From positions 1 to 64,000 of the forward strand of contig JAEYXS010000078.1 of the NCBI GenBank assembly GCA_023431185.1: a DNA stretch of 64,000 nt. The letters are read 5' to 3'. The notes under the pieces were generated by a model. It had not been told where the DNA came from. It searched no databases and worked only from the letters and a program-made list of their open reading frames with translations. Source of the stretch: Verrucomicrobiota bacterium. GTDB taxonomy: Bacteria > Verrucomicrobiota > Verrucomicrobiia > Limisphaerales > JAEYXS01. A program made the translations under genes and the position numbers. Below, piece after piece: positions 20,957 through 28,935 of this stretch. Within the stretch, counting starts at the first letter, position 1. Every line of letters starts with the position of its first letter.

Positions 20957-21361
20957 ATGCCAGAAGTATTAAAGTTTGTTCATAACGGTGCCGCGAAGAT
21001 AACGCCCCAGATCTTGGCGGGCGTCCATCACAAGCTCCCGCTGCTGAAGGTGGAATTTGCCCAGATCAATGCGCCCAAGTATCCCCACCTGGTGGATCAA
21101 CTCGAGTTTTTGGCGGACGTGGTGGAAGATTATGCGGAAAATGCGGATAAGGAATTGCCGTATTTCGCCATTGCCAGCGCGGTTTTTGCCTTGATCTATG
21201 CCCACCGGCAATTTGATCTCATCCCGGATGATGTGCCGGAGCTGGGCCATGCAGATGATTCCAGCGTGGTGCGGGCTGTGTTGATGGAGTATGAGCAGGC
21301 TTTTGCCGCCTATGCCCAACGGCATGGCATGAAATGGTCCAAAATCACGGTGAATCCGTGA
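20957..21361 (+). CDS. YkvA/DUF1232-like small protein
   Basis: 134 residues. The stretch LIYAHRQFDLIPDDVPELGHADD matches the DUF1232 (YkvA) signature, in which a D-LIPD-iP--G-lDD motif follows a hydrophobic segment. In typical members this part spans the membrane; here the hydrophobic run (FAIASAVFALIYA) is short, so membrane association is uncertain. Function is unknown in the family. It is divergent from the hybrid kinase gene (93 bases between starts) and followed by its own terminator. Confidence 0.65.
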   Translation: MPEVLKFVHNGAAKITPQILAGVHHKLPLLKVEFAQINAPKYPHLVDQLEFLADVVEDYAENADKELPYFAIASAVFALIYAHRQFDLIPDDVPELGHADDSSVVRAVLMEYEQAFAAYAQRHGMKWSKITVNP

Positions 21362-21392
21362 GGGTCTGGGTCTGAAACTTGGATAATCACCA

Positions 21393-21427
21393 GCCCAGCC
21401 GGCAATTCTGTCGGCTGGGCTTTTTTT
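21393..21427 (+). terminator. Intrinsic terminator between convergent genes
   Basis: GCCCAGCCG (21393-21401) pairs perfectly with CGGCTGGGC (21412-21420), followed by seven T. It ends the YkvA-like transcript. Confidence 0.92.
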
Positions 21428-21443
21428 GTAGGGCGGAAAAGCT

Positions 21444-21722
21444 TCAGTTTCCGGTGTATTCGAAGACGTGGAGGACGAGTTCCCCGCTGCCAAACTGGAC
21501 ACTGTTGATGTAAAGCAGATGGTCGGCGTTCAAGGTGATTTCCTGGCCGGTCTTCAATACGGCGATCCGGCGCATCTCTTTTTCCTGCACCTCCGTTTCA
21601 ACGATGGCCCAGATCCAGACGTTCACGTCGATGGGTTGGGCGGTCAGGATTTGCGCGCCCACGGGCATCTCCACTTCCTGGGTTTCCTGCCGCTTCACCT
21701 TGTATTTGTAAATCGTCTTCAT
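21444..21722 (-). CDS. Small conserved protein, DUF7352-like
   Basis: 92 residues with the look of a small beta-rich cytoplasmic protein: it opens KTIYKYKVKRQETQEVEMPVG, has AQILTAQPIDVNVWIWAIVET in the middle and ends LHVFEYTGN. This pattern (YKY..., MP-GA-IL--Q, -WA-V) recalls the small DUF7352 family that is common in phages and environmental bacteria; I cannot confirm it without a search. No phage genes are near. Function unknown. Confidence 0.55.
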   Translation of the reverse strand: MKTIYKYKVKRQETQEVEMPVGAQILTAQPIDVNVWIWAIVETEVQEKEMRRIAVLKTGQEITLNADHLLYINSVQFGSGELVLHVFEYTGN

Positions 21723-22013
21723 GCTTCAGATTCCAGTCGCCCGCCAAGTGTGTGATTTGCACCCATGGTCATTCCGCCGTGATATGACATGGGAAACTCA
21801 TTGACTGGTGACTATCCTTACCAGTCTTAAGTCCGGTGTAAAGCCGCCAGCCGGACCTATTTCGGTAGGTCTAAAAGACAGGTTTAGGGGCGTCTTGGTG
21901 GGTGAAGCGGTAGTGGGGTGACTGATTGACCAGCTTCATGGAGGCGGACCAGCCAGCGGGCAGGTTGTAAAAATACTTGTTCGCATCCAAGGTGCTACCT
22001 AGGCTGCGCGCAG
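21723..22013. other. Divergent intergenic region with three inverted repeats
   Basis: No complete gene is visible. Three perfect inverted repeats lie close together: GACTGGT/ACCAGTC (21803-21826), GTCCGG/CCGGAC (21831-21856) and GACCTA/TAGGTC (21854-21871). The last two share bases 21854-21856, so they cannot both form in one RNA. A minus-strand open frame of 39 codons from a TTG (21871-21990) has a protein-like composition (YFYNLPAGWSASMKLVNQS) and may be a gene remnant. Confidence 0.45.
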
Positions 22014-22898
22014 ATGGCCCACGCGACCGGTTCGCCCAGAAGTAGTTTGCCGCTCGCGGGCTACGCCTCGCCAGGCAGAGACAATCATGTGATGCAGGAA
22101 CAGGCGGTCAACGTAGGTGCAAGTGACACGGCACCCATGTCCCTGCCGGGGCGTCCCTTGCTGGCGCCCGGCGAGATGTGGCGGCGGCCGCTACCCCATT
22201 TGGCCAAGGATCACCTCACGCGTTTCCTCACCCGGCTGGCCTTGCACCTGTATCGCGGGCATTTTCTGGAAGTGATCGGGGCGGAGCGGCTGAAGCCCGA
22301 GCATGACCCCTACATCGTGGTGCTGAACCACAGCCAGCGCTCCGAGGCCATCCTGATCCCCGGGCTCTTCTTTTTTTTGCGGGATGGCAGGCGCGTCCAT
22401 TTCATGGCGGACTGGAATTTTTGTCTTTTTCCTCCGGTGGCCATATTATATCGCTGTGCGCAGGTCATCACGCTCGTGCGCAAGCCGGCGAAGCCCAAGT
22501 TCCTGAACGTGTTCAAGCCGTTGTTCACGGACAAGCTGCCGGCCTTCGAACGGGCCAAACTGCGCTTGGCGGAAGGCGCGCCAGTGGGCATCTTTCCCGA
22601 AGGCACGGTGAACCGGAATCCGCAGGAATTGTTGAAGGGATTTTACGGGGCGGCGCAACTGTCGCTGGAGACGGGAGTGCCGCTGTTGCCGGTGGGCGTG
22701 CGGTTTCCAACGAACCCGGCTGGCGAGCCGATCCTGGAATCCTCGCCGCAAGTGATTGAGATCGGTGAGCCGTTGGTGCCGGAAAAAAAACTTAGCAACC
22801 CGGGCCCTGATGAGGTGCGGGCCTGGCACGCGCGGATGATGAACGAAATAGCCCGGTTATCCGGCAAACAATGGCAGTCTAATAGTAAACGCAAATGA
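22014..22898 (+). CDS. PlsC-type 1-acyl-glycerol-3-phosphate acyltransferase family protein
   Basis: Membrane-associated O-acyltransferase of about 294 residues. The acceptor-binding block GIFPEGTVNRN (motif III) is clear, while the catalytic block reads NHSQRSEA: the His is present but the usual aspartate of H(x4)D is Glu. VPLLPVGVRFPTNPAG corresponds to motif IV. The start is uncertain, because ATG codons at 22014 and 22092 are both in frame and the first 40 residues look unlike the family. The stop overlaps the start of the next gene (ATGA), a GNAT acyltransferase, so the two enzymes are probably translated together and may act in one lipid pathway. Confidence 0.82.
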   Translation: MAHATGSPRSSLPLAGYASPGRDNHVMQEQAVNVGASDTAPMSLPGRPLLAPGEMWRRPLPHLAKDHLTRFLTRLALHLYRGHFLEVIGAERLKPEHDPYIVVLNHSQRSEAILIPGLFFFLRDGRRVHFMADWNFCLFPPVAILYRCAQVITLVRKPAKPKFLNVFKPLFTDKLPAFERAKLRLAEGAPVGIFPEGTVNRNPQELLKGFYGAAQLSLETGVPLLPVGVRFPTNPAGEPILESSPQVIEIGEPLVPEKKLSNPGPDEVRAWHARMMNEIARLSGKQWQSNSKRK

Positions 22899-23626
22899 CA
22901 CTCTCTCTGAAAAAACGCACGCGGGTGACGCGGGTGAACACGGATGCCGACCGTCTGCACGCCATCACCGTGCTGAAGGCCACCTACCATGAGGAGAAGA
23001 ACTGGGTGGCCAATGAGCAGAAGATGTTTTTGAGCGCGGACCTGCAAGACCCGAAAGTGTCGTGGTTCGTCGTGTTCGTGGAGGAAAAGCCGGTGGGCGT
23101 GTTGCGCGTGCTGTATGAGCTGCCGTTGGATGTTTACAAGGAATACGGCTTCAAACAGCTCGGTCAGGGTATCGACATCGAGGGCTTCGTGAAGGCGAAC
23201 AAGATCGCGGAGATCGGCCGGTTCGCCGTGTTGCCGGAGTATCGCAAGTACATTGTGGTCGTTGGCGCGCTGATGCGCGAAGCGAGCAAGGAAACAGTGC
23301 AGCGCGGGTTCACGCACTACATCACGGACATCTTCGAAGGCGAGAAGCACAGCCCGTATCTCTTCCACACGCGCGTGATGGGTTTCATCCCGGTGGCGAC
23401 GCATGATGTGGGTGAACTGAACTGCCCGCTGCGCCGCATCACCATGGTGCTGGACATCAAGGCGGCGTATAACCGCCTGCGTGATTCCAATGGTTTTGTG
23501 TTCCGCTTCCTCACGGAAGACTGGGACAAGTCCCTCCATGAGAAACTGCGCGACGGCGATCCCAAGAAGAGCACGGAAGGGATGCTGCTGGCGATGGCGC
23601 GGGCGTATGGGCTGGTGGGGAAGTGA
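22895..23626 (+). CDS. GNAT-fold N-acyltransferase (FeeM/OlsB-like)
   Basis: 243 residues with the GNAT fold in the style of long-chain N-acyl amino acid synthases (FeeM) and autoinducer synthases. The segment AEIGRFAVLPEYRK, with the Glu and Arg pattern, and the preceding PVGVLRVLYELPLDV form the likely acyl-donor site; KNWVANEQKMF near the N terminus resembles the corresponding region of these families. It overlaps the PlsC gene by 4 bases. Known ornithine-lipid synthesis uses an N-acyltransferase (OlsB) and a PlsC-like O-acyltransferase (OlsA), so an amino-acid-containing lipid or an N-acyl amino acid signal is a reasonable proposal, not a demonstrated one. Confidence 0.72.
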   Translation: MTLSLKKRTRVTRVNTDADRLHAITVLKATYHEEKNWVANEQKMFLSADLQDPKVSWFVVFVEEKPVGVLRVLYELPLDVYKEYGFKQLGQGIDIEGFVKANKIAEIGRFAVLPEYRKYIVVVGALMREASKETVQRGFTHYITDIFEGEKHSPYLFHTRVMGFIPVATHDVGELNCPLRRITMVLDIKAAYNRLRDSNGFVFRFLTEDWDKSLHEKLRDGDPKKSTEGMLLAMARAYGLVGK

Positions 23627-23716
23627 GGCCGGTTGTGCCATCCGTAAGCGGGCGCGCGCCGGGCGGTGCCTCGAATCGGGCAGACTGCGCATAAAAAGCA
23701 GGCCGTGCTGGATAAT

Positions 23717-23761
23717 AAAAAACGCGGACTGGTTCTCAAACCAGCCCGCGTGAATTTTTTT
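23717..23761. terminator. Bidirectional terminator between the GNAT and peroxiredoxin genes
   Basis: ACGCGGACTGGTT and AACCAGCCCGCGT pair with one mismatch; an A-run lies on the left and a T-run on the right, so the hairpin can stop transcription from both convergent genes. Confidence 0.88.
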
Positions 23762-23773
23762 GGAAATAGCCGC

Positions 23774-24253
23774 TTAGTTCAGCTTGGCGAGGACTTCCTT
23801 CACCGCGGCGAAGTTCGGCAGGTCCTTCGGCGTCGGCGTCTGTTCGCTGTATTGGATGACCCCGTTCTTGTCCACGACGAACGCCGCACGGGCGCTGACG
23901 GAGCCGAGACCGATGAGATCGGCGAGGAGCACGCCGTAATCAGCGGCGGTCTTCTTGTTCAGATCGCTCGCTATGGTGAGGCTGATCTTGTTCTGGGTGG
24001 CCCAGGCTTCCTGCGCAAAGGGGCTGTCCACGCTGATGGCGATGACATCCGCGTTCAGGCCCGTGTAGGCACCGAGACCGGCGGTGATATCGCACATCTC
24101 CTGCGTGCAAACACCAGTAAACGCGAGCGGGAAGAAGAGGATGACGGTGTTCTTCTGGCCAAAATTCGCGCTGAGCTTCACGTCCTTCAGACCTTCAGCG
24201 GTTTTGGATTTCAGGGAAAAATCAGGGGCTTTGGAGCCAACAGAGATAGCCAT
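23774..24253 (-). CDS. Peroxiredoxin (AhpE/Prx5-like)
   Basis: Cytoplasmic thiol peroxidase of 159 residues that reduces hydrogen or organic peroxides. The peroxidatic cysteine is Cys49 in FPLAFTGVCTQEMC, with Cys54 five residues on; the first residues SVGSKAPDFSLKSKT are typical of the family. Length and lack of a signal peptide fit a cytoplasmic enzyme. The reducing partner cannot be read. A second peroxiredoxin gene lies 167 bases upstream on the same strand. Confidence 0.92.
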   Translation of the reverse strand: MAISVGSKAPDFSLKSKTAEGLKDVKLSANFGQKNTVILFFPLAFTGVCTQEMCDITAGLGAYTGLNADVIAISVDSPFAQEAWATQNKISLTIASDLNKKTAADYGVLLADLIGLGSVSARAAFVVDKNGVIQYSEQTPTPKDLPNFAAVKEVLAKLN

Positions 24254-24420
24254 ATATTAAGCAATTGATGGTTAGCGGTTAATTCGCCCGGAAGTTATAG
24301 TTCGTGTGTCTGCGGGTGTCAAACGGCCAATCCACAAGTTTTTGTGGCGAACGTTTTTCAGCCTTGGTCGTATAACATTTTGGTGCATCGCACTTTGACC
24401 GGTTGAGTGTCGGGTGCGGT

Positions 24421-24900
24421 TCAACTGGCAAGTGCGCCCAAGACTTCAGCCGCGTGGGTTTCGGGTTTTACCTTGGTCCAGACCTGTTTGATCAAGCCGT
24501 CCGGGCCGATGAGAAAAGTCATCCGGTGGATGCCTTCGAACTTGCGACCCATGAAAGTCTTTTCACCCCAGACCCCAAAGGCTCGGGCGATAGTGCGGTC
24601 CACATCGGCCAGAAGCGGGAAGGGCAGGGTGTATTTGGTGGCGAATTTGGCGTGGGATTTGACGGTGTCTGCGCTGACCCCGAGCAGAATCGCACCTTTT
24701 GCCTGTAGTTGGGCATAGTGATCGCGAAAGCCACAGGCTTCCTTGGTGCAGCCGGGGGTGTCGTCTTTCGGGTAGAAGTAGAGAATGACCGGGTGGCCCC
24801 GGAGATTTTTCAGGGTGATGACTTGGCCATCTTGGGTCTGGGCGGAGATGTCGGGGGCGGCAACTCCGGGGCTGAGCGGTTGGGCTTGGGCTGGAGGCAT
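24421..24900 (-). CDS. bcp: Thioredoxin-dependent thiol peroxidase (BCP type)
   Basis: Peroxiredoxin of 159 residues in the bacterioferritin-comigratory-protein class. The active site reads YFYPKDDTPGCTKEACGFRD, with peroxidatic Cys51 and resolving-type Cys56 in the 5-residue spacing of BCP. FLIGPDGLIKQVW and the C-terminal VLGALAS also fit. It reduces peroxides using thioredoxin. It differs from the neighbouring AhpE-like protein, so the pair gives two peroxidase classes rather than a recent duplication. Confidence 0.93.
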   Translation of the reverse strand: MPPAQAQPLSPGVAAPDISAQTQDGQVITLKNLRGHPVILYFYPKDDTPGCTKEACGFRDHYAQLQAKGAILLGVSADTVKSHAKFATKYTLPFPLLADVDRTIARAFGVWGEKTFMGRKFEGIHRMTFLIGPDGLIKQVWTKVKPETHAAEVLGALAS

Positions 24901-25211
24901 AAGTATTGGTCTGATAGTTGCTTGTGCAACCGCCGAAGGATATAGCCCGGGAAGCGAAAAGGCAAATTAGGGTTGGCCGGATGAGGCGCTAGGGGAAAAC
25001 CCTAGGTAAAGTGAGCGGGGTTACGGATAGCCAAGAATGGCACGCAATGGTTCTATCATGCCAATAAAGGGCTAAGGTGAGCTGGGGGGATAGCGGATAG
25101 TAGTAGCAGCTTAGCAGTCGCTAGCAGGGAATTTATGTGTAGGGCCGGATGGTGGGGTAGAGCTTGCACTGGGTTTGGATGTTAATTAGGCTTAGTGATG
25201 ATAGTGTTGAG
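24901..25211. other. Intergenic region upstream of the exopolysaccharide operon
   Basis: No gene is seen. The region holds a short hairpin (CTAGGG/CCCTAG, 24989-25005) and, near its right end, a candidate sigma-54 promoter. The bcp promoter must lie at its left end. Confidence 0.5.
25153..25168 (+). promoter_or_regulatory. Candidate sigma-54 -24/-12 promoter for the exopolysaccharide operon
   Basis: TGGGGTAGAGCTTGCA keeps the TGG and TTGCA parts of the sigma-54 consensus with exact spacing between GG and GC, but the CACG part is not conserved. It would give a leader of about 30 bases before the ATG at 25212. Weaker than the two elements at the pseudopilin cassettes. Confidence 0.35.
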
Positions 25212-26969
25212 ATGATGATGAAACTATTGCTGACAGTTTTACTGGTCGCAATCGGCCTAAGTGCTTCGGCGCAAACGCCTGAGGCACCCTCGTCTCCACG
25301 AACGCAGATTACCTTGGCCCCGGCGTCTGAGCAAGGTTTGACGGTGATTTTGGGTGGTAAAAAATTTATACTACCCAAAGAAATGTCGCTTTTAGACAAG
25401 GCTGCCAAGGATGTCGGTATCACCTTGGCACTGGCTTCGCCGAACCCTCCCTTTGAGCTTCGGGTGGCGAGTGTGACCCATGAAGTGGTGGTGGAAGCCG
25501 AGGGCTTTGGCGGCTGGGGCAGCAAGGTGGATCTGGGCGCGAGCTGTCTGATCCATCCCGATTTCATCCGGCAGATCATTGATTTGACAACCCCAGCGGC
25601 GAACACGAACTCGGTGGTGCTGCGTTTTCATGATGGCGGCAAGGCCCTGATGGGGGGGGGCTCCACGCTGCGATATGATGAATTCAAGGACCGTTCCTAC
25701 TACGTCTCGGGCAACGGCAAGGTCCAGGCGGAGAATGCGGACGGCCAGACCATGGTGCTCTCTTCGTTTGTTCCGCCCATGACCGGCGGTCCGCTGGTGG
25801 AGGAGACGGACAAGGACGGAGCGAAGCGCACCCGGCGGTTGAGCCCGCTGGTGATGGCCCGCGGTGCCGGTGAATTGCTGGAGAAGATCCAGATTGGCCT
25901 GCAACAGATGCAATTTGAGTTTGAGCGCGAAGGTCAGAAAACCGTGACGCTGGAGAATGGCACCACGGCCGTGATCTACATGAGTCCGGACCGGACGGCC
26001 TTGCGCTGGAAGGTGACGAAGGGTTACGTGCGTTTCGGCATGGAGCAGATACGTTGCTGGCAGGCGCAGATCCTGACCGACCAGAAGGCGGATTTCCAAT
26101 GGGACTCCACGAACCTGATGGTGGACACGCACAACAACTCGGACGCGGACATCTTCCCGGCCAATCGCGACATCCTCTGCACCCTCTCGCGCTCCATCAC
26201 GGCCAGTACGGGCCCGGGGGGCACTTTCCAATACGCCTTGCTGGATGATTGTGACAAGTTCGTGGCCAGCGGTTACGGCGGGGATGTCCACATCTACAAT
26301 TCGCGGACCAGCCGTGGCTTTGAACTGGCGGATGGCACGGTGCAGTTCCGCAACGGTTCCCCGGCCGGCAGCCCCTCCGGCGGTCAGAAACCGGAGATCA
26401 AACTGAGCTGGCAGGATGGTTCGCCCTTGCAAGTCGGCAGTGCGCAAGGTTCCTTGATTGTGGAAGCAGGTGGCAATCAAACGCTGACTCTCGAAGGCCA
26501 TGGTGAACTCGGCATCAATTACAGCGGGTCTGGCATCGTGGGCATCGAATCCCAGTCAGGGGAATACACGCTCCTGCCCAAGATTTTGCAGGACTGGACG
26601 TTTGAGGTGGGGGCCAATGATTCGGTGGTCTTCACCTTGGACACTCAAAAAGGCGTCTTCATGGTCCACTCCAAGCCGGGCAACAGCAATCCGGTGAATG
26701 TGGGGTCGCCGGACGGATTCAATCCGGTGCTCTTTCCCGATTCGACCTTGACGTTCGTGCTGGCACCGACGGGGCTGACGCTGGGACGGACGGATGGGAC
26801 GATCGTTTTTTACGAATCAGCGGGTGCCGGCACCATCGGCGGTCAAGGGCCAACCGCCCCCACGCTCACCACCGGCGGCACTTTGCCCCCGGCGTTCGGA
26901 CCGCCGACCACGGGCATTGATCCGACCCAGTTGCGGGTGCCGCAGGCTCCCGTCAGCAATTTTAATTGA
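25212..26969 (+). CDS. Unknown secreted protein of the exopolysaccharide operon
   Basis: 585 residues. I chose the first of three consecutive ATG codons at 25212 because it places a clear Sec signal peptide (KLLLTVLLVAIGLSASAQT) at the N terminus; the frame is open further upstream but crosses the promoter candidate. The rest is beta-rich with no motif I recognise; glycine-rich and polar repeats such as VIYMSPDRTALRWKVTKGYV and GELGINYSGSGIVGIESQSG suggest a beta-sandwich or solenoid, and the last 50 residues are Pro/Thr/Gly-rich. It is the first gene of the operon with an outer-membrane barrel, OPX, tyrosine kinase and polymerase genes, 69 bases before the barrel gene, so a role in polymer secretion or surface attachment is likely (inference from context). 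Confidence 0.75.
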   Translation: MMMKLLLTVLLVAIGLSASAQTPEAPSSPRTQITLAPASEQGLTVILGGKKFILPKEMSLLDKAAKDVGITLALASPNPPFELRVASVTHEVVVEAEGFGGWGSKVDLGASCLIHPDFIRQIIDLTTPAANTNSVVLRFHDGGKALMGGGSTLRYDEFKDRSYYVSGNGKVQAENADGQTMVLSSFVPPMTGGPLVEETDKDGAKRTRRLSPLVMARGAGELLEKIQIGLQQMQFEFEREGQKTVTLENGTTAVIYMSPDRTALRWKVTKGYVRFGMEQIRCWQAQILTDQKADFQWDSTNLMVDTHNNSDADIFPANRDILCTLSRSITASTGPGGTFQYALLDDCDKFVASGYGGDVHIYNSRTSRGFELADGTVQFRNGSPAGSPSGGQKPEIKLSWQDGSPLQVGSAQGSLIVEAGGNQTLTLEGHGELGINYSGSGIVGIESQSGEYTLLPKILQDWTFEVGANDSVVFTLDTQKGVFMVHSKPGNSNPVNVGSPDGFNPVLFPDSTLTFVLAPTGLTLGRTDGTIVFYESAGAGTIGGQGPTAPTLTTGGTLPPAFGPPTTGIDPTQLRVPQAPVSNFN

Positions 26970-27038
26970 TGGAAGGCGCAAAGGGACTGGATGAATCACT
27001 TGAGCGCCGGGAAAATGCGGGTGAGCAGCTGCGGTAAA

Positions 27039-28301
27039 ATGAACCGCAAGTTACAAAGTCTTTTGGCGCTTGGCATTGGCATCATGACCACGATGGTAAC
27101 AACGGCGGAAGCACAGGTCGGAGAGGATTTCCTCAGCCGCACTGGACCGACGCCGCCGTACCGTTCGCCTCAGCCGCATCGCTACAATCTGAAGTGGGGG
27201 GATCTGACGGGCCGGCTCACGGGCACGGTGGTGACCGAGTTCAATGACAACATCAACCTGTCGGAGAACAATCCGGTGGCGGATATCTCCATCGGGCCGG
27301 AACTCGGGTTTGGGTTCCTTTATCCCATCTCCGACCGGAATGTGCTCCAGCTCGACATCGGCGTGGGCTACCGCTGGTACCTGAACAGTCCGGACGTCAG
27401 CACCATCACGGTGTCGCCGCGGTCCAGTTCCCGGCTGGATTATTATCTGTATTTCGAAGAAGGCCGGGTGAACCTGCACGACATCTTTTATGTGCAAGTC
27501 AGTCCGGTGGATATCGCCGCATTGGGTGCAGGGGCAGCTGGTGGCGTCAATCTTTCCAAGTTCCAGCGGTTTGTGAACACCGCCGGGATATCCTCTGACT
27601 GGCGCCCGGCCAAGCAATGGGTGTTCTACGCGGGTTACGATTACACCTTGGACCGCTCCCTGAACTCCTCGTTCCGCAGCCTGGACCGGGATGACCACAC
27701 CTTCAGCTCCGGAGTCAACTACGTGGCCAATTCCCGGCTGACCGTAGGTGCCTACAGCGCGTTCACCTATACGACATATCTTCAGGACATCCAAAACGAT
27801 GGCTGGAATTTCACCATTGGTCCCCGCCTGTCCTATCAGGCGACCAAGTTCATCGCGCTGGAGGCCTCTGCCGGCTGGACCACCTCGGATTATTTCGATA
27901 ACGGTACGATCGCCGACCAGTCGAACTTCAGCAGCTTCACCTATCAAGGTGGCATCCGGCACACGATCAACAAGCGGACGGAACAGGCTTTGCGCGGTGG
28001 TCGCAGCTTGGGGCTGGGATATGGGAGCAATTTTACGGACACCTACAACTTGCAATACAGCCTCCGCTGGCTGGCCTCCCAAGGTGTTTCCATTTACAGC
28101 ACGCTGGCCTACGAGCATATCGCTGTCTCCAATGCTGGGGAATCGGCGGACCGTTATCTGTTCAATCTGGGCACCGGGTTCCAGTTGAGCCGCCGCTGGA
28201 CTTTGGGGATGAACTACACGCTGAGCAAGAAGGACTCCGATCTGGCCGGCAACAACTATCTCCAGAACCGGGTAACCTTGGACCTGACCCGTCAATTTTG
28301 A
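27039..28301 (+). CDS. Outer-membrane beta-barrel protein of the exopolysaccharide operon
   Basis: 420 residues with a signal peptide (LLALGIGIMTTMVTTAEAQ) and many amphipathic strands such as VLQLDIGVGYRWYL, WVFYAGYDYTLDRS and LSYQATKFIALEASAGW, ending RVTLDLTRQF with a terminal Phe. This is the pattern of a large outer-membrane beta-barrel. The gene lies 7 bases before a short OPX gene. In Myxococcus, short OPX proteins without an outer-membrane helix are paired with separate barrel porins for polymer exit, so this protein is the candidate exit pore. In-frame ATG codons at 27015 and 26991 are alternative starts. Confidence 0.82.
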   Translation: MNRKLQSLLALGIGIMTTMVTTAEAQVGEDFLSRTGPTPPYRSPQPHRYNLKWGDLTGRLTGTVVTEFNDNINLSENNPVADISIGPELGFGFLYPISDRNVLQLDIGVGYRWYLNSPDVSTITVSPRSSSRLDYYLYFEEGRVNLHDIFYVQVSPVDIAALGAGAAGGVNLSKFQRFVNTAGISSDWRPAKQWVFYAGYDYTLDRSLNSSFRSLDRDDHTFSSGVNYVANSRLTVGAYSAFTYTTYLQDIQNDGWNFTIGPRLSYQATKFIALEASAGWTTSDYFDNGTIADQSNFSSFTYQGGIRHTINKRTEQALRGGRSLGLGYGSNFTDTYNLQYSLRWLASQGVSIYSTLAYEHIAVSNAGESADRYLFNLGTGFQLSRRWTLGMNYTLSKKDSDLAGNNYLQNRVTLDLTRQF

Positions 28302-28308
28302 GCTGCTT

Positions 28309-28935
28309 ATGAAAACGCGCATCTATCTCCTGTGCCTCTTGTGGCTGGCTGTTTCCGGCCTCCACGCGCAGGACCAGCCGGCCACTAACTCCGTGGTGAA
28401 GCTGGAGAGCATGGACAAGGTCCGTTTTCGCGTGGAAGAAGACCCCTCGGTCGGCAGCACCGTGGTCGCCGTCAATCCGCTGGGTCAGGTCGTTGTGCCC
28501 GTGAGCATGGGCTTTGAAGACCCGGTGGTGACGATTCCGGCCAAGGGCTTGACGGTGGAGGAACTGAAGGAAGCGATCCGGAAACAGATGGAAGGCAAGT
28601 ATTACAAAAAGGCGACCGTCAAGCTGACCTTGGTGGACAAGACCCAGAAGATGGGGCAGGCCCTCTTCATTGGTGAATGCCGGGGGGTGATGCCGATCCC
28701 GCCCAACGAGGAAGTGCTCCTCTCCACCGCCCTGATCAAGCTGGGCTACAGTGAATTCGCCAACCTGAAGAAAGTGGAGCTGTACCGTGAGGACAAGGCC
28801 ACCGGCAAGAAGCAGGATCCCATCATCCTGGACATGGAAGCAGTCATCAAGAAGGGCGACCGCAGCAAAGACAAAGACATCGTCTTGCAAGACGGGGACC
28901 GCATCAACGTCCGCGAGAAGAGACTGGTATTTTGA
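28309..28935 (+). CDS. Polysaccharide export (OPX/Wza family) protein, short form
   Basis: Periplasmic export protein of 208 residues. Signal peptide at residues 1-21 (YLLCLLWLAVSGLHAQ); the cysteine lies inside the hydrophobic core and not at the cleavage site, so no lipoprotein anchor is expected. The polysaccharide-export domain (DKVRFRVEEDPSVG to VKLTLVDKT, with VVPVSMGFE and GLTVEELKEAIR) is followed by one SLBB-like domain (GQALFIGECRGVMPIPPNE to LQDGDRINVREKRLVF). No C-terminal amphipathic helix is present, unlike Wza. The stop overlaps the start of the tyrosine kinase gene (ATGA). Confidence 0.88.
   Translation: MKTRIYLLCLLWLAVSGLHAQDQPATNSVVKLESMDKVRFRVEEDPSVGSTVVAVNPLGQVVVPVSMGFEDPVVTIPAKGLTVEELKEAIRKQMEGKYYKKATVKLTLVDKTQKMGQALFIGECRGVMPIPPNEEVLLSTALIKLGYSEFANLKKVELYREDKATGKKQDPIILDMEAVIKKGDRSKDKDIVLQDGDRINVREKRLVF

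Noticed and set aside
21444..21722. Possible prophage remnant because of a small phage-type DUF7352-like protein.
   Set aside because: No other phage gene, integrase or attachment site is nearby.
23774..24900. Recent duplication of peroxiredoxin genes.
   Set aside because: The active-site contexts (FTGVCTQEMC versus DDTPGCTKEAC) belong to different peroxiredoxin classes.
25038..25044. TGGCACG, a perfect sigma-54 -24 box in the intergenic region before the exopolysaccharide operon.
   Set aside because: No GC occurs at the -12 position, so the required spacing is not met.
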